From NCBI GenBank assembly GCA_015227615.1, contig JAALGZ010000039.1, positions 186,001-250,000 of the forward strand: a stretch of 64,000 nucleotides of DNA, in the 5' to 3' direction. Position 1 is the first letter of the stretch, and each line of letters opens with the position of its first letter. Source of the stretch: Labyrinthula sp. Ha. Lineage: Eukaryota > Sar > Bigyra > Labyrinthulida > Labyrinthulaceae. Both the position numbers and the translations under genes were made by a program. Under the pieces are notes generated by a model. That model made no database searches. It worked only from the letters and a program-made list of their open reading frames with translations, and had not been told where the DNA came from. Shown here in pieces: positions 34,940 to 46,846 of the stretch.

Positions 34940-35293
34940 ATGAATAATCAACAGCTGCATTTTGTTCAGAACATGACAGATCAAGTTCTAAGCTCTATGA
35001 ATGCTCCTCCAAGACCTCAAAATCCTGTAGAAGCTCAAGTAGTACAAGCAACTCCTGCAGCTGGACAAGTGAAACAACCTGAAACTGCGGTTCCGATCTA
35101 CCCAACTCCAGATATGAATAATGAAAACCTGAAAGCTGGTTTAATGGTAGCAGGAGGAGCTATCGTTGCAACTCAGGTGATCCCACTGATCATTTTCTGC
35201 TGCTGTTTCTGTGCTGTTTTTATAACTGGCATAATACTTACAGTAAGAGCTATGAATGATTTTGGAAACCATGATTTTGACAGCGAACCTTAG
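34940..35293 (+). CDS. Small Pro/Gln-rich single-span membrane protein (family member 3)
   Basis: This gene encodes 117 residues from an ATG at 34940. Residues 1-64 are hydrophilic with many Pro, Gln, Ala and Asn (NAPPRPQNPVEAQVVQATPA). Residues 66-102 form a long hydrophobic helix with AGG, then CCC (87-89), ending ILTVR. The tail is short and acidic (FGNHDFDSEP). Order and spacing match the 12231-12512 protein (KAG, GG, CCCF, R, acidic end), so the two are probably paralogues. It carries no signal peptide and is expected to be anchored with its N-terminus in the cytosol. It is convergent with the 35444-35710 gene, 150 bp apart, which pairs two members of the set. The mRNA leader is very AT-rich. 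Function unknown. Confidence 0.75.
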   Translation: MNNQQLHFVQNMTDQVLSSMNAPPRPQNPVEAQVVQATPAAGQVKQPETAVPIYPTPDMNNENLKAGLMVAGGAIVATQVIPLIIFCCCFCAVFITGIILTVRAMNDFGNHDFDSEP

Positions 35294-35443
35294 TTTTTTT
35301 ATATGAGAGTAATCAAACTATTTTCTAAATAATATAAAGTTTCCCTCTTTCCTTTTTTTCCGATATTATCTCAAACTAAAAATATTTTGAAAATTATGTA
35401 TTTTGTAAAGCGAAAAGTTTAAGTGTTTAGCTGACGAATCAAG

Positions 35444-35710
35444 TTAATCCGCATAAGGATCATGAATGTAAATGCCACCATAAACTATTCTTACATAAAT
35501 AATGACTACCACTATCGGAATAGAAGTGATTAGCAAACAGGCAAGACACCAATGAAATCTTTTTCGCGAGCACTCAAATACATTTGGACATACTCGACCA
35601 CTTTCTCCAGTTGATTCCACGATGATACGTGGAGATTGTGGAGCTGATCCTGCAAAAACAGTTGAAGATTCTGAAATTTCTTCTGCCTGAATAGCAATTT
35701 CTTTGCTCAT
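35444..35710 (-). CDS. Small single-span membrane protein (family member 4)
   Basis: This gene encodes 88 residues from an ATG at 35710. The N-terminus is acidic and Ser-rich (EIAIQAEEISESSTVFAGSA). A Cys-bearing basic stretch (CPNVFECSRKRFHWCLAC, 41-58) leads into one hydrophobic span (54-74, ending IIYVR), and the tail GGIYIHDPYAD is short with acidic residues. Basic residues before the span predict a cytosolic N-terminus. The span end (VVVIIYVR) resembles VGVIIYLR of the 12231-12512 protein. It has a convergent neighbour of the same layout. A CGAGA motif cluster lies 300-415 bp upstream. Function unknown. Confidence 0.62.
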   Translation of the reverse strand: MSKEIAIQAEEISESSTVFAGSAPQSPRIIVESTGESGRVCPNVFECSRKRFHWCLACLLITSIPIVVVIIYVRIVYGGIYIHDPYAD

Positions 35711-38074
35711 ATTATTTTCAACTTAGTTCAATATTTATTTAAATTTTATTTTTTTTAGGCTTAGTTTCTGCTTTATTTTTTTCTTTCTGGAATCATATCA
35801 TACGGTAATATATATCCCGGATCTTATTCCATTTTACGTTCTATTGAAAGAAATGAATTGGTTAGTTAACCTATAATATCAATTATTCTTATAGAAAGCG
35901 TTAGAGAATATAGGAGAAGCATGAAAAGAATGTCAAACACTTCGTGCATTCTTGGGTTATCTTGCAGTATGCAGTTTTTTGTATACAAACTGTTCGATAT
36001 CTAAACAGTTAATATAATCTCGAGAGACATTTGGTTTTCAATATCAAGACGAGAGCTCAATTTCAATACATTTGATGAGACGAGACAATAGTATTGGTGT
36101 ATCGAGATTGTTCTGTTTTCAAGGTCATTCTAGATAAACCACTTCTGGCCCAATTTCTCTTCAACTTATGAAAATATATATATAAGAAACATGTAATTAG
36201 ATTTTTAGACTCTTAATAAAATCTTTTACTGACTAGGTCTTTTACCAAACTTGTACTTTCTGAACAGTGACACTACTTTGAAGATTATATGTACGACAAA
36301 TCTACTTTAACAATTAAGTTAACTACTTCCTAGTTACTTAATCTCCATACTAGTGACCTGCTGTCAAAGGTACAGAAGACTTGATACAATGTGTGTGCCT
36401 TCTCTTATAGGGTTTATACTTCTCTTGACTCATAGGATGCTTCAACATAGCGTCAAATATTTTTTAGCTGTTCGTTTCGGTCATGTAATCTAAAAATGCT
36501 AACTGGGTATTCAAACGTATCATTCATCCAGGAAACTTGCGATGAACTAATCTCCAATTATTAATATTATCTGGCCACTGATTTGATGGCGTTAATTATT
36601 TGCCTGTTATCATCACTTTCTAAGAAAATATCAATTAAAGCGGTAGACTTCATCATATGATGTTGCTTAATTTATTAATAATATAAAAGTTAAAAATATC
36701 CGATAGCGAAACAATAGATATTCACCTTTCAAATTCTGAACATCTCATACAGATCTACACTTTCTTGACACAAAGCATTGGGGCAGCATATTATAAACAA
36801 CAGGAACAATCTGAAATGGACGGACTACAAGAGGCGAAACCGAGTTCACCTTTTCTCATTGAAAAGAAGAAACCGGATATAAAAATATATCCATCGCAAA
36901 ATTAAGGTTATGTCGACACTGAAAATGTAAACTTTCTAATTTCAACTTAGTTAATATGTTGCATCAACAAAGAGAACACCTGATTCGAGCGTAGAATAGT
37001 ACTTGAATTCTTTTTAGAGCAGGTTTGGATTATCTCTCTATATTTTTAGATCTCTTAAATAAACCGTTTTACTGGTTCTCAGTAGAAAGTGAGCCTGTAC
37101 TCGGTATGTAATTTTATAACATCATAGAATGTCAAAGCCTTTTGAATTTTTTGTGGCAAGAATAAGCCCTGAAACGTACTGGAAGGGAATATAGTACAAG
37201 TAATTTAAAGTCATTTTCTGAATCATCTGCGAAACCTCACGGATTCAAAAAGAACAAAATTTTCTTCTTAGCCTTTTGCTCAACTTTCCAAAAATCTGCA
37301 ATATTATTAAAACTAATTTCACGAGTAAATGGGAAACTAAGACTTACCTAGTCAGCTCTAGTACGTAATTAGCAATATATACCTGGGTTTCTTAAGTAAA
37401 TAAGTCTTTAGGAACTGACCTAGCTGTACGTAATCTTTCTGTCAATCAAGGGGTAGACAAAAAAAATTAAGAAGCTTAATCATTGCTTGTTACACATTGA
37501 ACATATTTTCTTAATCTTAAGGAAAGACTTAGCATAAACTAAATGATAGATTTGCCATATCCCTCAGTTTAAGCAATGGGGATACTGTGCTCAATTACGA
37601 TATGGTTAGAGGACAATACAAAACCCTAATTGAAACTTCAGTTTTTCAATAGTTGGGATTTGAACGAAGAATTAGACAATTCAAAGGATTAATCAACACC
37701 CCATGCAATAGATAGGCATAAAAAAACAATTTCTTATAGTTCTTTCATCAATGTGTTCATCACTCTGTATCGCATCTCAGATACTCTTATCCCCTTCAAA
37801 TTTATTTTTAATTCTGTCATTCTGCTGCTTATTATTGTCTAAGCGACCATCCTATTGCTAATGCAGGTTTTAATGCTGCATATAATGCACTATCTTCTCA
37901 TCTAATTTCCAATCTGAAATAGACCATCTGTGCAACGACTATTATAATTTCAAGCCTGATGCTACAATGATAATGTCTAAGGCTATATTTAACATTATAT
38001 GTTTTTTATAAGCGGTTCCTGAAAGGCGAAAGGCTAAGGTTAACAGTTTGCTTTTACCTTTTTTTCTTTATTTT
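35711..38074. other. Gene-poor interval with a motif cluster at its left end
   Basis: No gene is supported. The first 450 bp hold the motif cluster listed separately. The rest is AT-rich without recognised features, up to the target site of the gypsy insertion. Confidence 0.45.
36010..36130. promoter_or_regulatory. Candidate upstream element: CGAGA / TCTCG / TGTTCT motif cluster
   Basis: This stretch contains AATCTCGAGAGAC (an imperfect palindrome), AAGACGAGAGC, GATGAGACGAGACAA and ATCGAGATTGTTCTG, all within 120 bp. It lies 300-415 bp upstream of the 35444-35710 gene (minus strand). Confidence 0.35.
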
Positions 38075-38079
38075 GCTTC

Positions 38080-38268
38080 TGTTGTGTATCGTGAAGTGAC
38101 ATATCTAGCCGTTAGTTTTGAAAGACTAGCCGTTGTAATATATTTGTTGATAAAAGAAGTTGAGTGAAAGGTGATAAGTTCAGGGCTATATATTGAGTCC
38201 TTAATCTTTAACACAAGAAACGAAACTTATCTGTTTGCACCTTAAGCTTATATTGTTGCTCCACAACA
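38080..38268 (+). repeat. 5' LTR of the gypsy element
   Basis: This 189-bp LTR has TG...CA ends and about 98% identity to 42882-43070. Target duplication GCTTC lies immediately before it. Confidence 0.95.
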
Positions 38269-38286
38269 ACTCAATATATCTCTGAC

Positions 38287-39438
38287 ATGGACAAAGATCC
38301 AGAGATAAGAACACCGTTAGGGAAGAGGGAAGATATCTCCACTTTTGAATCTTTGAGAACTTTACCAGGTTTACTTGAAGAAGGCAGGGCACCGCCTACT
38401 GGGCAGGGTAAGAGACAGCGTGGAGAAGACCCTAAAAATACCGTGTTTCTTCTGAAGAAGATGCAGGAGCAAATTGATGAACTTCTTAGGGATAACCAAG
38501 ATTTAAGGACGAAGTTAGGAACACACTCAGGGATTCCAAATGCAGCTTCCGCGGGTTTATTTTCGTCTGTATCAAATGTTTCTTCAGGGCTGAATAAAAA
38601 GGACTTTAAGGATGGATTTGGGTCCAGACTTTCAGATACTTCAAAGTCCTTTGGGAATTCTATGCTGTATTTAGCGACATGTGGTTGAGAACTTTCAGTT
38701 ACATATAACGAAGACTCCATTTTGAATAAATTATATGCTGTACTTCCATTGCAAACGGCGGTGAGACTCCGAGGATCAGCCAAGAGTGCCTCTTTGCTAA
38801 GTATGGTTCAAGCTATTGACCAAGAGTTTAACTCAGAGTATTTGGCTTTACAAACTGTTGAAGATGTGAAAACCTTTAAGGCAGATTCAGCTCTATCTAT
38901 GGTACAAAATTTAAGGAATTTTCTGTCAGAGGCGGAGAATTTAAATTATAAGTGTGGTTTGAGACCGGTTACAAAGGCTTATAAGTGGGATATATTTAAG
39001 GCTTTGAATCACTTCACCGATGTGGTGATAAGTGAAGGGTGTTTACGAGCTAAATTCTTTGATTTGTGACATGATCGTATGATGTCTGAAGATTTTGAAG
39101 GTTGGACAATACATAAAATATGTGAAATGATGATGAAGGCGGAGCTTTCGGAGAAAAAGAGGAAGGGTTCGTCTAAAGACTCTTGTTCTGGTTTTGTTAC
39201 CGTATTAAATAGCAAACAGGGTTATACACCATTCCAAAATGGGAGGAAGAGAAATTTTATTAAGTGTGATGAAACATTTTCACTAAGAAAACATCGGAAA
39301 TTTGTTGATGTGCACAAATGCACCGTGGTTGCCAAATGTGACGTGTGTCATAACAATCATATGACAAAACACCACGAATTGGGCCTTAGTATTGACAGGG
39401 CGAAACATGATTTCGGTAATAACAAAAGGATAGGATAA
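38287..39438 (+). mobile_element. Gag region of the gypsy element
   Basis: A Lys/Glu/Ser-rich region with a coiled segment (LLKKMQEQIDELLRDNQDLR) near its start, and a Cys/His-rich stretch (KCDVCHNNHMTKHHEL) near its end that sits where zinc knuckles usually lie but does not fit CX2CX4HX4C exactly. It begins 19 bp after the LTR. Fossil. Confidence 0.7.
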
Positions 39439-39473
39439 AACAATCTGGGTCGTATGAACAGGGAGCGAACGCA

Positions 39474-41104
39474 ATGTCTGCCCAAAGTTCTGAAGCCAGA
39501 GAAGAAAAGGATAAGTGCGAGTTGTTGAAAGGAGCTCAGGTAGAATCATGGCGAGGTATTGTAATTAAGTTATTTGGCTTGAAGAAAGCGGTGTTACTGG
39601 ACACTGGCACACATTTTAACGCGGTTTCCAAAGATTTCTTTGAGAAGAATTTTGCGGCTTTAAATTTGAAGATTAAAGAAGTTTCTACTACGAGACACGC
39701 AGGAGGTGGCACTTTAAAGGTTTTGGGTGAAGTCAACCTCTGGATTGAGATAGCCAACCAAGCTGCTTGTATTCCGTTCAGGATTTTGAACACTTTGACG
39801 GTAGACGTTCTTCTGGGCATGCCAATATGCTCTGAAGCGGTTATTGATTATGTGAATAAGGAGTTTAAGTTCGATGGAAATAAAGCAGTCGATATTTTCA
39901 AGTGGGAAGACAGAGAAAGATATGAAAGCCTATCCACTTTAGAGAATATGGAAGAGAATTATCTCCTAATTGTATGTAATCAACTGGACACAAATAAATT
40001 AAAATGGGAAGATACGAACAAAGGCGCCGATGAAAACTATTTAGAAACTTTACTTGAGGAGTTGGATATCATGAAAAAAGAAAAAAAATGAAAGAGGTAA
40101 ATACAGTGGAGGAGAGTGAAAACTTGGATAAGGAATTCAAATTATAGTCGGATGTGGTTAGAACCCACCCGGTATTGTTTTCTAGTTTCAAGGACGGGTT
40201 TTTGAAGATACCTTCTCTACAATTGTCTTTAAATGTGGAACCTGATGAGATTAAAAACAAAGCTTCTAAAGTAAGACCTTTGGCATTTAAAGAACTCTTG
40301 ATAGTTAAACAATGGATTGAAAAGGTATGAAGGAGGGTTTATTGGAAAAGTCAAATTCAAAATTTAGATCCAGCGTACTCCCTGTGGAAAATTCTATGTC
40401 CAGGGATAAGGATGGAAACATGAAGAAGAATTATAGGGTTGTTACACCCTTTTTAATATAAATAAGTATATGTCCTTAGCTGGACAGTGCTTGTATTCTT
40501 TGATGGACATAAAATCCGCAGTTGCTGGTGCGAACTTATTCACGGCACTTGACTTAAGAGAATCTTTTTTCAAATCCGGGTACATAAAGATAGTAGGCCA
40601 TTGCTGGCTTTTGGTTCCTCAGGAACTTCATTGTACCAATACAAAGTTTTGCCCATGGACTTATCGATATCAACGGGAGTATTGCAACGAAGTTTGGTGA
40701 ATATTTTACTACCATATTATATGCTTTCAGTGATAATTTATTGTGATGATATTCTCTTATTTACGAAGTCAAACGACACAAAACGACATATGGAATTATT
40801 ACATGAAGTTTTAAATATTTTAAATAAGGTGGATGTGAGGATAAAGATACAAAAGGCTCAAGTTTGTAAGAGTAAAATAATATTCTTAGACATGCATTTG
40901 GATGAAAGGGGTCGGAAAGCTGCCCCGAAGTTTGTTAAAACTGTTACTGAAGCTCCAAGACCTTCGGACCGTAAATCTTTAAAATCCTTTTTAGGATTAA
41001 CATCTTGGCAGAGAAGTTTTATTCCAAGCTATGGAAGGCTAACTTCTTGTATGCAACGTTTGTTAAAGAAGGATGTTATGAGTATTCCCTGGGAGATGTT
41101 ATAG
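39474..41104 (+). mobile_element. Protease and reverse transcriptase region of the gypsy element
   Basis: The retropepsin reads AVLLDTGTHFNAVSKDFF, with a second conserved strand ending VLLGMPI. The reverse transcriptase shows the catalytic block VIIYCDDILLFTKS and the trailing KAQVCKSKIIFLDMHLDERG. Standard Ty3/gypsy pol order. Fossil. Confidence 0.85.
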
Positions 41105-41197
41105 ACTCGGGAACATAGTTTACACTTTGAAACTTTAAAGAAAGAGATAGCGAGAGCAGCAAATATTTTTCATCCAAATTTTAACAAACCTTTCTTT

Positions 41198-42865
41198 TTG
41201 GCTTGTGATGCTTCCAAATACACCTTAGGTGCGGTGTTGTTTCAAATCGATGAACGTAATGATAAGAGTCCAATAGTATATTTGTCAAAGGCTCTCTCTA
41301 CTGAAAAAATGGATCTTAGTATAGTTGAGAAAGAAGCATTGGGTATAGTTCATGGCCTTCAACACTTCAGGCCTATCATTTTTGGTTTCAAGATAATAGT
41401 ATTAACAGATCAAAAACCTCTTTTAAAAGTTTTTATGAAAGAAAAACCTTCAAAGTATGTGCGCTACGCTGAGCTCCTTCACAGCTATGGAGCATCTCTA
41501 CGATACGCGAAAGGATCTTCTAATGTTAGCGACTGGGCTTCCCGATACTTGTTACCAGTTTTGGTAACTGAGGCGGGGACGAAGGAAGTGCCCAACTTAG
41601 AAGATTAGAAAGAAGTGACGTTTGAAAATAAGAGGCCAGAAGTGGTTTGTATCATCGAAGTTGAGGATGTGCAACCAAAGAAAGTATTGCAGGAAGATAG
41701 TTTTCATAAACTGTATTTGAATACAGCGAAGTTTAATAGACTTTCTTTTGAATTTAGGAACTGCTTTTATGAGATAAAAGATTTCGATAGTAGGAATGGT
41801 AACTTATTTTATTGTGGGAGAATATATGTGGTTCCAAGTTCAAGGTTGAAACTAGTTGAATATATTCACAGCGAAACAAGATTTGGTTTACATAATGGAA
41901 TAGCTGCTACTTTACATTTTATGAGGAAATTTTATTTCTTTCCAGGGATGCAAGAGTTCATTTTGAAGTATGTGACTGGATGTAATATTTGTAAAATGGG
42001 AAAGAAGATTACAGGGAAAACATATTCATCTTCCATTGGTGGGAATATGGAGAAGTTAGAATTTCTACACATGGATTTATACGGTTTTAATACGCTTCCA
42101 GTATATAACCAATATAAAGGTGCTTTAGTAGTCGTTGATGATGCTACTGGATTCGCTGTATACGCTCCTTTACGAAATAAAACGACAAGTGAGGTTATCA
42201 AACTTTTGAAAGAAAGAGTTTTCACTATTCTTGGTGTGCCTTTGAAAATAAGGTGCAATCAAGAAAAATGTTTTATGTCAAATGAGTTTTGATCTTTTTT
42301 GAAGTTATTTAATGTTGAATTTACTGTGTCAGGTATTTATGACCATTCGCAAAATGGGATCACGGAATGATCCTTAAAGTTTTTAGGAGAACAATTGAGA
42401 ATTTTAACCCTCTTAGAGAATAAGCAGCGTATCAACTGGTCTGATTATCTTGATATCATCTCTGTTAAGAATAATACTAGTTTTCGAAGAAAGATTGCAG
42501 ATACTCCTTACTGTAAAATTTTCGGAAAGGATTTCATAGGTGAAGGTTTGGTGAAAGAGTTTCTATAGTGTAATGAAGAGGGAGATCGTTGGCTGGATCT
42601 AGTGGAAGGAAATATTGAGAGGGACAATAAGATTAACTTTGAACCAGACAAAAAGATGCTTAAGTCAAATAATAAAAGTGGGCTCGCACCTGGTGATTTG
42701 GTTTGGTGGATAAATCCAGTGCTCCGAAAACTGGACATACAACAAGACCTTTGGAGGACTATGAGGGTTCTGGGTAATAATTTATATGAAGTGAAAAATG
42801 TGGTTAGTGGAAAAGTTCTTACAGTATCTAAAAAAAGTTTGGTGCCAGTATTCTATGAGGTTTAG
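41198..42865 (+). mobile_element. RNase H and integrase region of the gypsy element
   Basis: RNase H reads ACDASKYTLGAVLFQID, with DQKPLLK and SNVSDWASRY. The integrase zinc module (HSETRFGLHNG ... CNICKMG) and core (HMDLYGF, VVVDDATGFAVYAPL) follow, then the C-terminal GPY/F-like LGNNLYEVKNVVSGKVL. Fossil. Confidence 0.85.
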
Positions 42866-42881
42866 ATACTTGAGGCGGGGA

Positions 42882-43070
42882 TGTTGTGTATCGTGAAGTG
42901 ACATATCTAGCCGTTAGCTTTGAAAGACTAGCCGTTGTAATATATTTATTGATAAAAGAAGTTGAGTGAAAGGTGATAAGTTCAGGACTATATATTGAGT
43001 CCTTAATCTTTAACACATGAAACGAAACTTATCTGTTTGCACCTTAAGCTTATATTGTTGCTCCACAACA
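42882..43070 (+). repeat. 3' LTR of the gypsy element
   Basis: This 189-bp LTR is near-identical to 38080-38268 and is followed at once by the target duplication GCTTC. Confidence 0.95.
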
Positions 43071-43075
43071 GCTTC

Positions 43076-46000
43076 TTTGAAACACAAATTGTGCCATTCT
43101 GATTTCAAAGGTTGGGGGGGTACAAAGCCACATATGGCCATTTGTGTTTTGTTGTGCCAGTTAGATCAATTCTAATTATTTGAAATGGTAGGCTAAATAG
43201 CTACCTATCACGATCTCTGGGAAAGTGCAACATTTTATAACCCAATATTAATCTCTTGTTTAACTGCAACTTAATAAACATCATTTGCACCTAGTTAAAC
43301 AAATAGTTTAAGAAAATCCTCCTCCAATCGACCTAATGTTGTAAGAGCCTAATGGTTAAATCTTATCAACAGATCCTCTCCATCAACTGCCACCAAATAT
43401 ATATGCTAACTAGTTTAAGATTAGTCTCAAATCCGAGTTAAACTCATAATGAATCCATATTCCTATATTTTGTGGAGAGTTATGTATTAACACATCCGCA
43501 AGAATCTCTTCTACTATAAGAAATCTATCTTTTTCATTCAAAATATCCAAGCAAGTCAAATAACAATATATCAATGCATTCTCTTTGTGATCCAATCTTT
43601 GAATAATATTTGAACAAACATTATGCGCAAATATTTAATTTAATTTGAATATAGAAAATATTGATAAAATTTGTTCTATACCCTTACTATGCAGTGAAGC
43701 TACGGATCCCAACATTCCATGATTCTCTTGTTTGGTAACACCGCAATTGACTCATTGTTGGCAGTATCGAGAAAATTAGTTTAATTTTGCATCCTTACTA
43801 GACATCGTATGACTTTCAGTAAAACTTCGTTGTACGGATATTTTTATCTTCGTATTACATAATATGTCTGAGCTCAAGAACATTCGATTCAACGAACTGT
43901 ATCGGGGCTGGTCACCCCTTTGATTCTTCCATCCAGCATAAAGGGGACAGATAGTTAATAACCTAATTTAGTTAGGCAGCAAGATTCAATAGTTACTCTA
44001 AGTGCTGCTTGTATCCTCTCTTGGCGCGCAGATAACTACTTGGTAATAGAGATAACCTCTATAATTGGCAACGTCAATATTCTCTTGCGAAGAGAGATCC
44101 TTTCGTATGATAGAAGGAAGATCCTAGATTATATGTAAACTCTACGAGTCAGGGACTGATTTTTTTGTCAGGCTCAAGTAAAGAAAAAAAAGAGGACATA
44201 AAAAGAAATGTAGAGCTTCGAGTTTCCCACGAAAATGTCTACAAAATACAGATACTAAGAGTCTAGGGTCTTATGTGTTCGAATATATCTTAGTAGATGT
44301 TTCTATATAACTATTAGACACAAATTTCAACACATATTTTATCTTAATGTATTGAAACTTAGTTAGTTGTTCCTCTTTACCATTTTCATTATATTCAAGA
44401 TCTTTAAAGAACTTTTTTAACAAGGCTCTAAATATTCGCATATAAGATTAACATCTGCAAGCAAATTCCAACTTACAAAGCCTCACTCATGGTTACACCA
44501 AAGTAACAGATTACACATTCGACACAAATCCCAAGCTCTAGAGCTTTACTTATTGCTTACATAGCAATTCAAACTACAGAAAGAACCGACATATTGTTCT
44601 TACAAGATCTCCTTTTATATATCGCCCGCATATCTAACATTAAGAGTATTCTGCTTGAGTTGAGGTTATGTAATATAATGCAGCCATTCGTAGACGAGGT
44701 AGCATATATTTGCTAATTCTAGTTGAATATGCCTGGCTTAAAGCCTTTTCCTAAATTTTGGTAACTACGGAAATAAATTCGTTCTTATGTTCTTAGAAAT
44801 GATTCTGAGTTTACATTAGCTGATTGGAATAATTCTGAAGAACTCTAAGAACTGTATGAAATACCTCGAAATTATCAACAATTTTGCCATTAACAAACAT
44901 GATGTTTTGCTTTTCATATTTTTTTTCAAATTAACAAAATCAACTATGCTCTTCTTGACTATTGGTGGGTACATACTGAAGCTTATTCTTCGAAAGTTAA
45001 AGTTCTTGCTGAGACAATTCGCCATAGTATTCAAAACACAAACCTTCAAACGACCAGGTGAGAAGTTAAAAAATAAGTGCGCAATTTAGATATATTTCCG
45101 CAAAGAACCTTAACAACGAGCCAATGAAGACTCTAGCAGATTATAGTCCATAAATCCAACAGAACGAGGCACCTTAACTTTGATGTTATAGTTCAAATTT
45201 CATATTTTCTAGATTCCGACAACCAGTGTTTTATTTTTACAGGGTTCCAACTTCGAAATAACATTGTAGACTTGTAATATCTGGTAAAATTCTTAATATG
45301 CTTACCAAAAAATAAAGAACTTGGAAGGAGAAAAAACATCACTTGCCTTTCTTGTATTTCTAGTTCTCAAGGGGCTTCTACTTCTACTTGTTGGTTTCTT
45401 ATTACTAATTTTTATTGTGATAAAATTTAGTTGAAGTTTAGCTATTACAGAAAGGCGATCATACCTGCTTCCCATATATTGCATTTTAATATGAAGCAAC
45501 TATCTAATTCGGATATTAGAAATAATATGGTAAAATTTTAACAGCCGTGCTTTGGAAACAAGTCTAAGCCAGTTCAGAAAATTAAAATATTCAAGAGCAA
45601 GAAAATTAAAAGGTACTTGATTTCTGTTACAGTAATAGACGCTTTTAATTAGAACGCTGCAGTTGCTAAGCCTTAATGAGCTAGATTTCTGGTGGTAAAA
45701 GGTTTCAATAAAAACCTAGCGTAGAAAAAATCCTTCTCATTGGTATATATTGCATTCTATTAGGCTTCGAAATAAAAGAATGAAAAAACATGGCAGATAT
45801 AGTTTGAATGAAATAAGACTTCTTTGGTATGTTTTGCAATGAAGTTTTAAAAAGGATTTTCTCAAAAATTATGGCTATCCGACCAAATATGGATGTTGAT
45901 AGTGTTAATTCAACTTTTCTTAATTTGCCGTTCAACATATGTATTTTTCTGACCCTGTTTCTATGAACTTTTCGACCCTTTTTTAAAAATCAAGGTGTTG

Positions 46001-46419
46001 ATCAGCTTCGTACACCAAAGCCAATCTACAACCAAAGTATTCTGAAAAAAACATCCGTGTTAGCCGAAAAACTAGGATAGGCAGAGAAGAAAATTTAGAT
46101 TCTTGACGTTTTCAATAACAGCAAAGGTTCATGTAAAATATGCTCAAGCATATGCGTGCAAAACCCTAAAATGTTCAAACATTAGTCTAGTTTTCGTCTC
46201 AGGTAAATTGCAACTGAATCGAACTTGAACAAGAAGAAATAGGCTCCCATAATCTTTTTATCGGAAAAATGTAGATTAATCATGAAGAAGCATTGTTGAT
46301 GTCTTGCAACACTTAGGGACATTTTCCTTCTTGTTTTCATTTTCAATAGAGCCAAAGAAGTTTCTGCAACCTCTAGATAGTACAGAAGCAACTAGTTTCG
46401 TTAAGAATCAAGCGTGTTA
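43076..46419. other. Gene-poor interval
   Basis: No gene is supported. A short inverted repeat (AAACACAAAT near 43080 and ATTTGTGTTT near 43142) lies just beyond the gypsy insertion site. The rest is AT-rich with nothing recognised. Confidence 0.45.
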
Positions 46420-46504
46420 TTAATCATGTAAAGTTTTTCTCAGAGTTTTTTCAGTATGAGTATCAGCAGTAGAACTAGCGGCTAAGTGAGTAAGACTTGT
46501 GGAC

Positions 46505-46846
46505 TTATTTTGTTCGCTTGTTTGAGTTGTAAATAAGTTCTTTAGCAGTTTCTTCAAATGCTGAAAGTTGATCTTCAATTTTTGACACAGATTTTTGTAA
46601 GTTTTCAATTTTTTCTGTGTCAAGCGCTAAACTTATGTTCAAAGTTGCATTCATCACATTTTCGGAATTTTCTACAGCTGCGTCGATTACCTCGTTGAGA
46701 TCTCCAACCAATGTGGTTTCTTTCAATATAAGTGTTTTAGTTTTCTTCTCATTATCCTTCCAAATATTTTCCAGAATCTTCGAGATATCAATCACATCCT
46801 TTTGAAGCATGTTTAATCGTTGCTGAAATTTCTTTGTGTCTTCCAT
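46505..46846 (-). CDS. Small coiled-coil protein, 113 aa
   Basis: An ATG at 46846 opens a 113-residue frame that is almost entirely charged and helical. Two heptad stretches stand out: RLNMLQKDVIDISKILENIW (about 10-29) and KIENLQKSVSKIEDQLSAFE (about 78-97). It has no membrane span or signal peptide. The size and design resemble small subunits of coiled-coil complexes such as BLOC-1, Mediator or kinetochore complexes, but no family is recognised. There is a possible 28-nt GT...CAG intron (46558-46585 region, minus strand) whose removal would swap the end of the second coil for a Thr/Ser-rich tail reaching to about 46420. The unspliced reading keeps better heptads. A CGAGA motif cluster lies 460-570 bp upstream. 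Confidence 0.65.
   Translation of the reverse strand: MEDTKKFQQRLNMLQKDVIDISKILENIWKDNEKKTKTLILKETTLVGDLNEVIDAAVENSENVMNATLNISLALDTEKIENLQKSVSKIEDQLSAFEETAKELIYNSNKRTK

Larger units (their letters stand above)
38080..43070 (+). mobile_element. Ty3/gypsy LTR retrotransposon with both LTRs, internally broken
   Basis: The element has 189-bp LTRs at each end beginning TGTTGTG and ending ACAACA, flanked by a perfect 5-bp target duplication GCTTC (38075-38079 and 43071-43075). Parts in order on the plus strand are gag, retropepsin, reverse transcriptase, RNase H, integrase zinc module and core, and GPY/F module. No chromodomain was seen. A purine-rich tract (TGAGGCGGGGA) precedes the 3' LTR. The two LTRs differ at about four of 189 positions, so the insertion is fairly young, yet the coding region is broken with roughly six interruptions. 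A fossil, with ends intact. Confidence 0.93.

Noticed and set aside
34689-34943. 84-codon frame ending at the start codon of the 34940 gene
   Set aside because: It overlaps the leader of a better-supported gene and shows no domain. It may be upstream untranslated sequence.
38271-38783. 170-codon minus-strand open frame opposite the gypsy gag
   Set aside because: It mirrors the gag coding strand and overlaps the end of the LTR. No domain is seen, so it is an antisense shadow.
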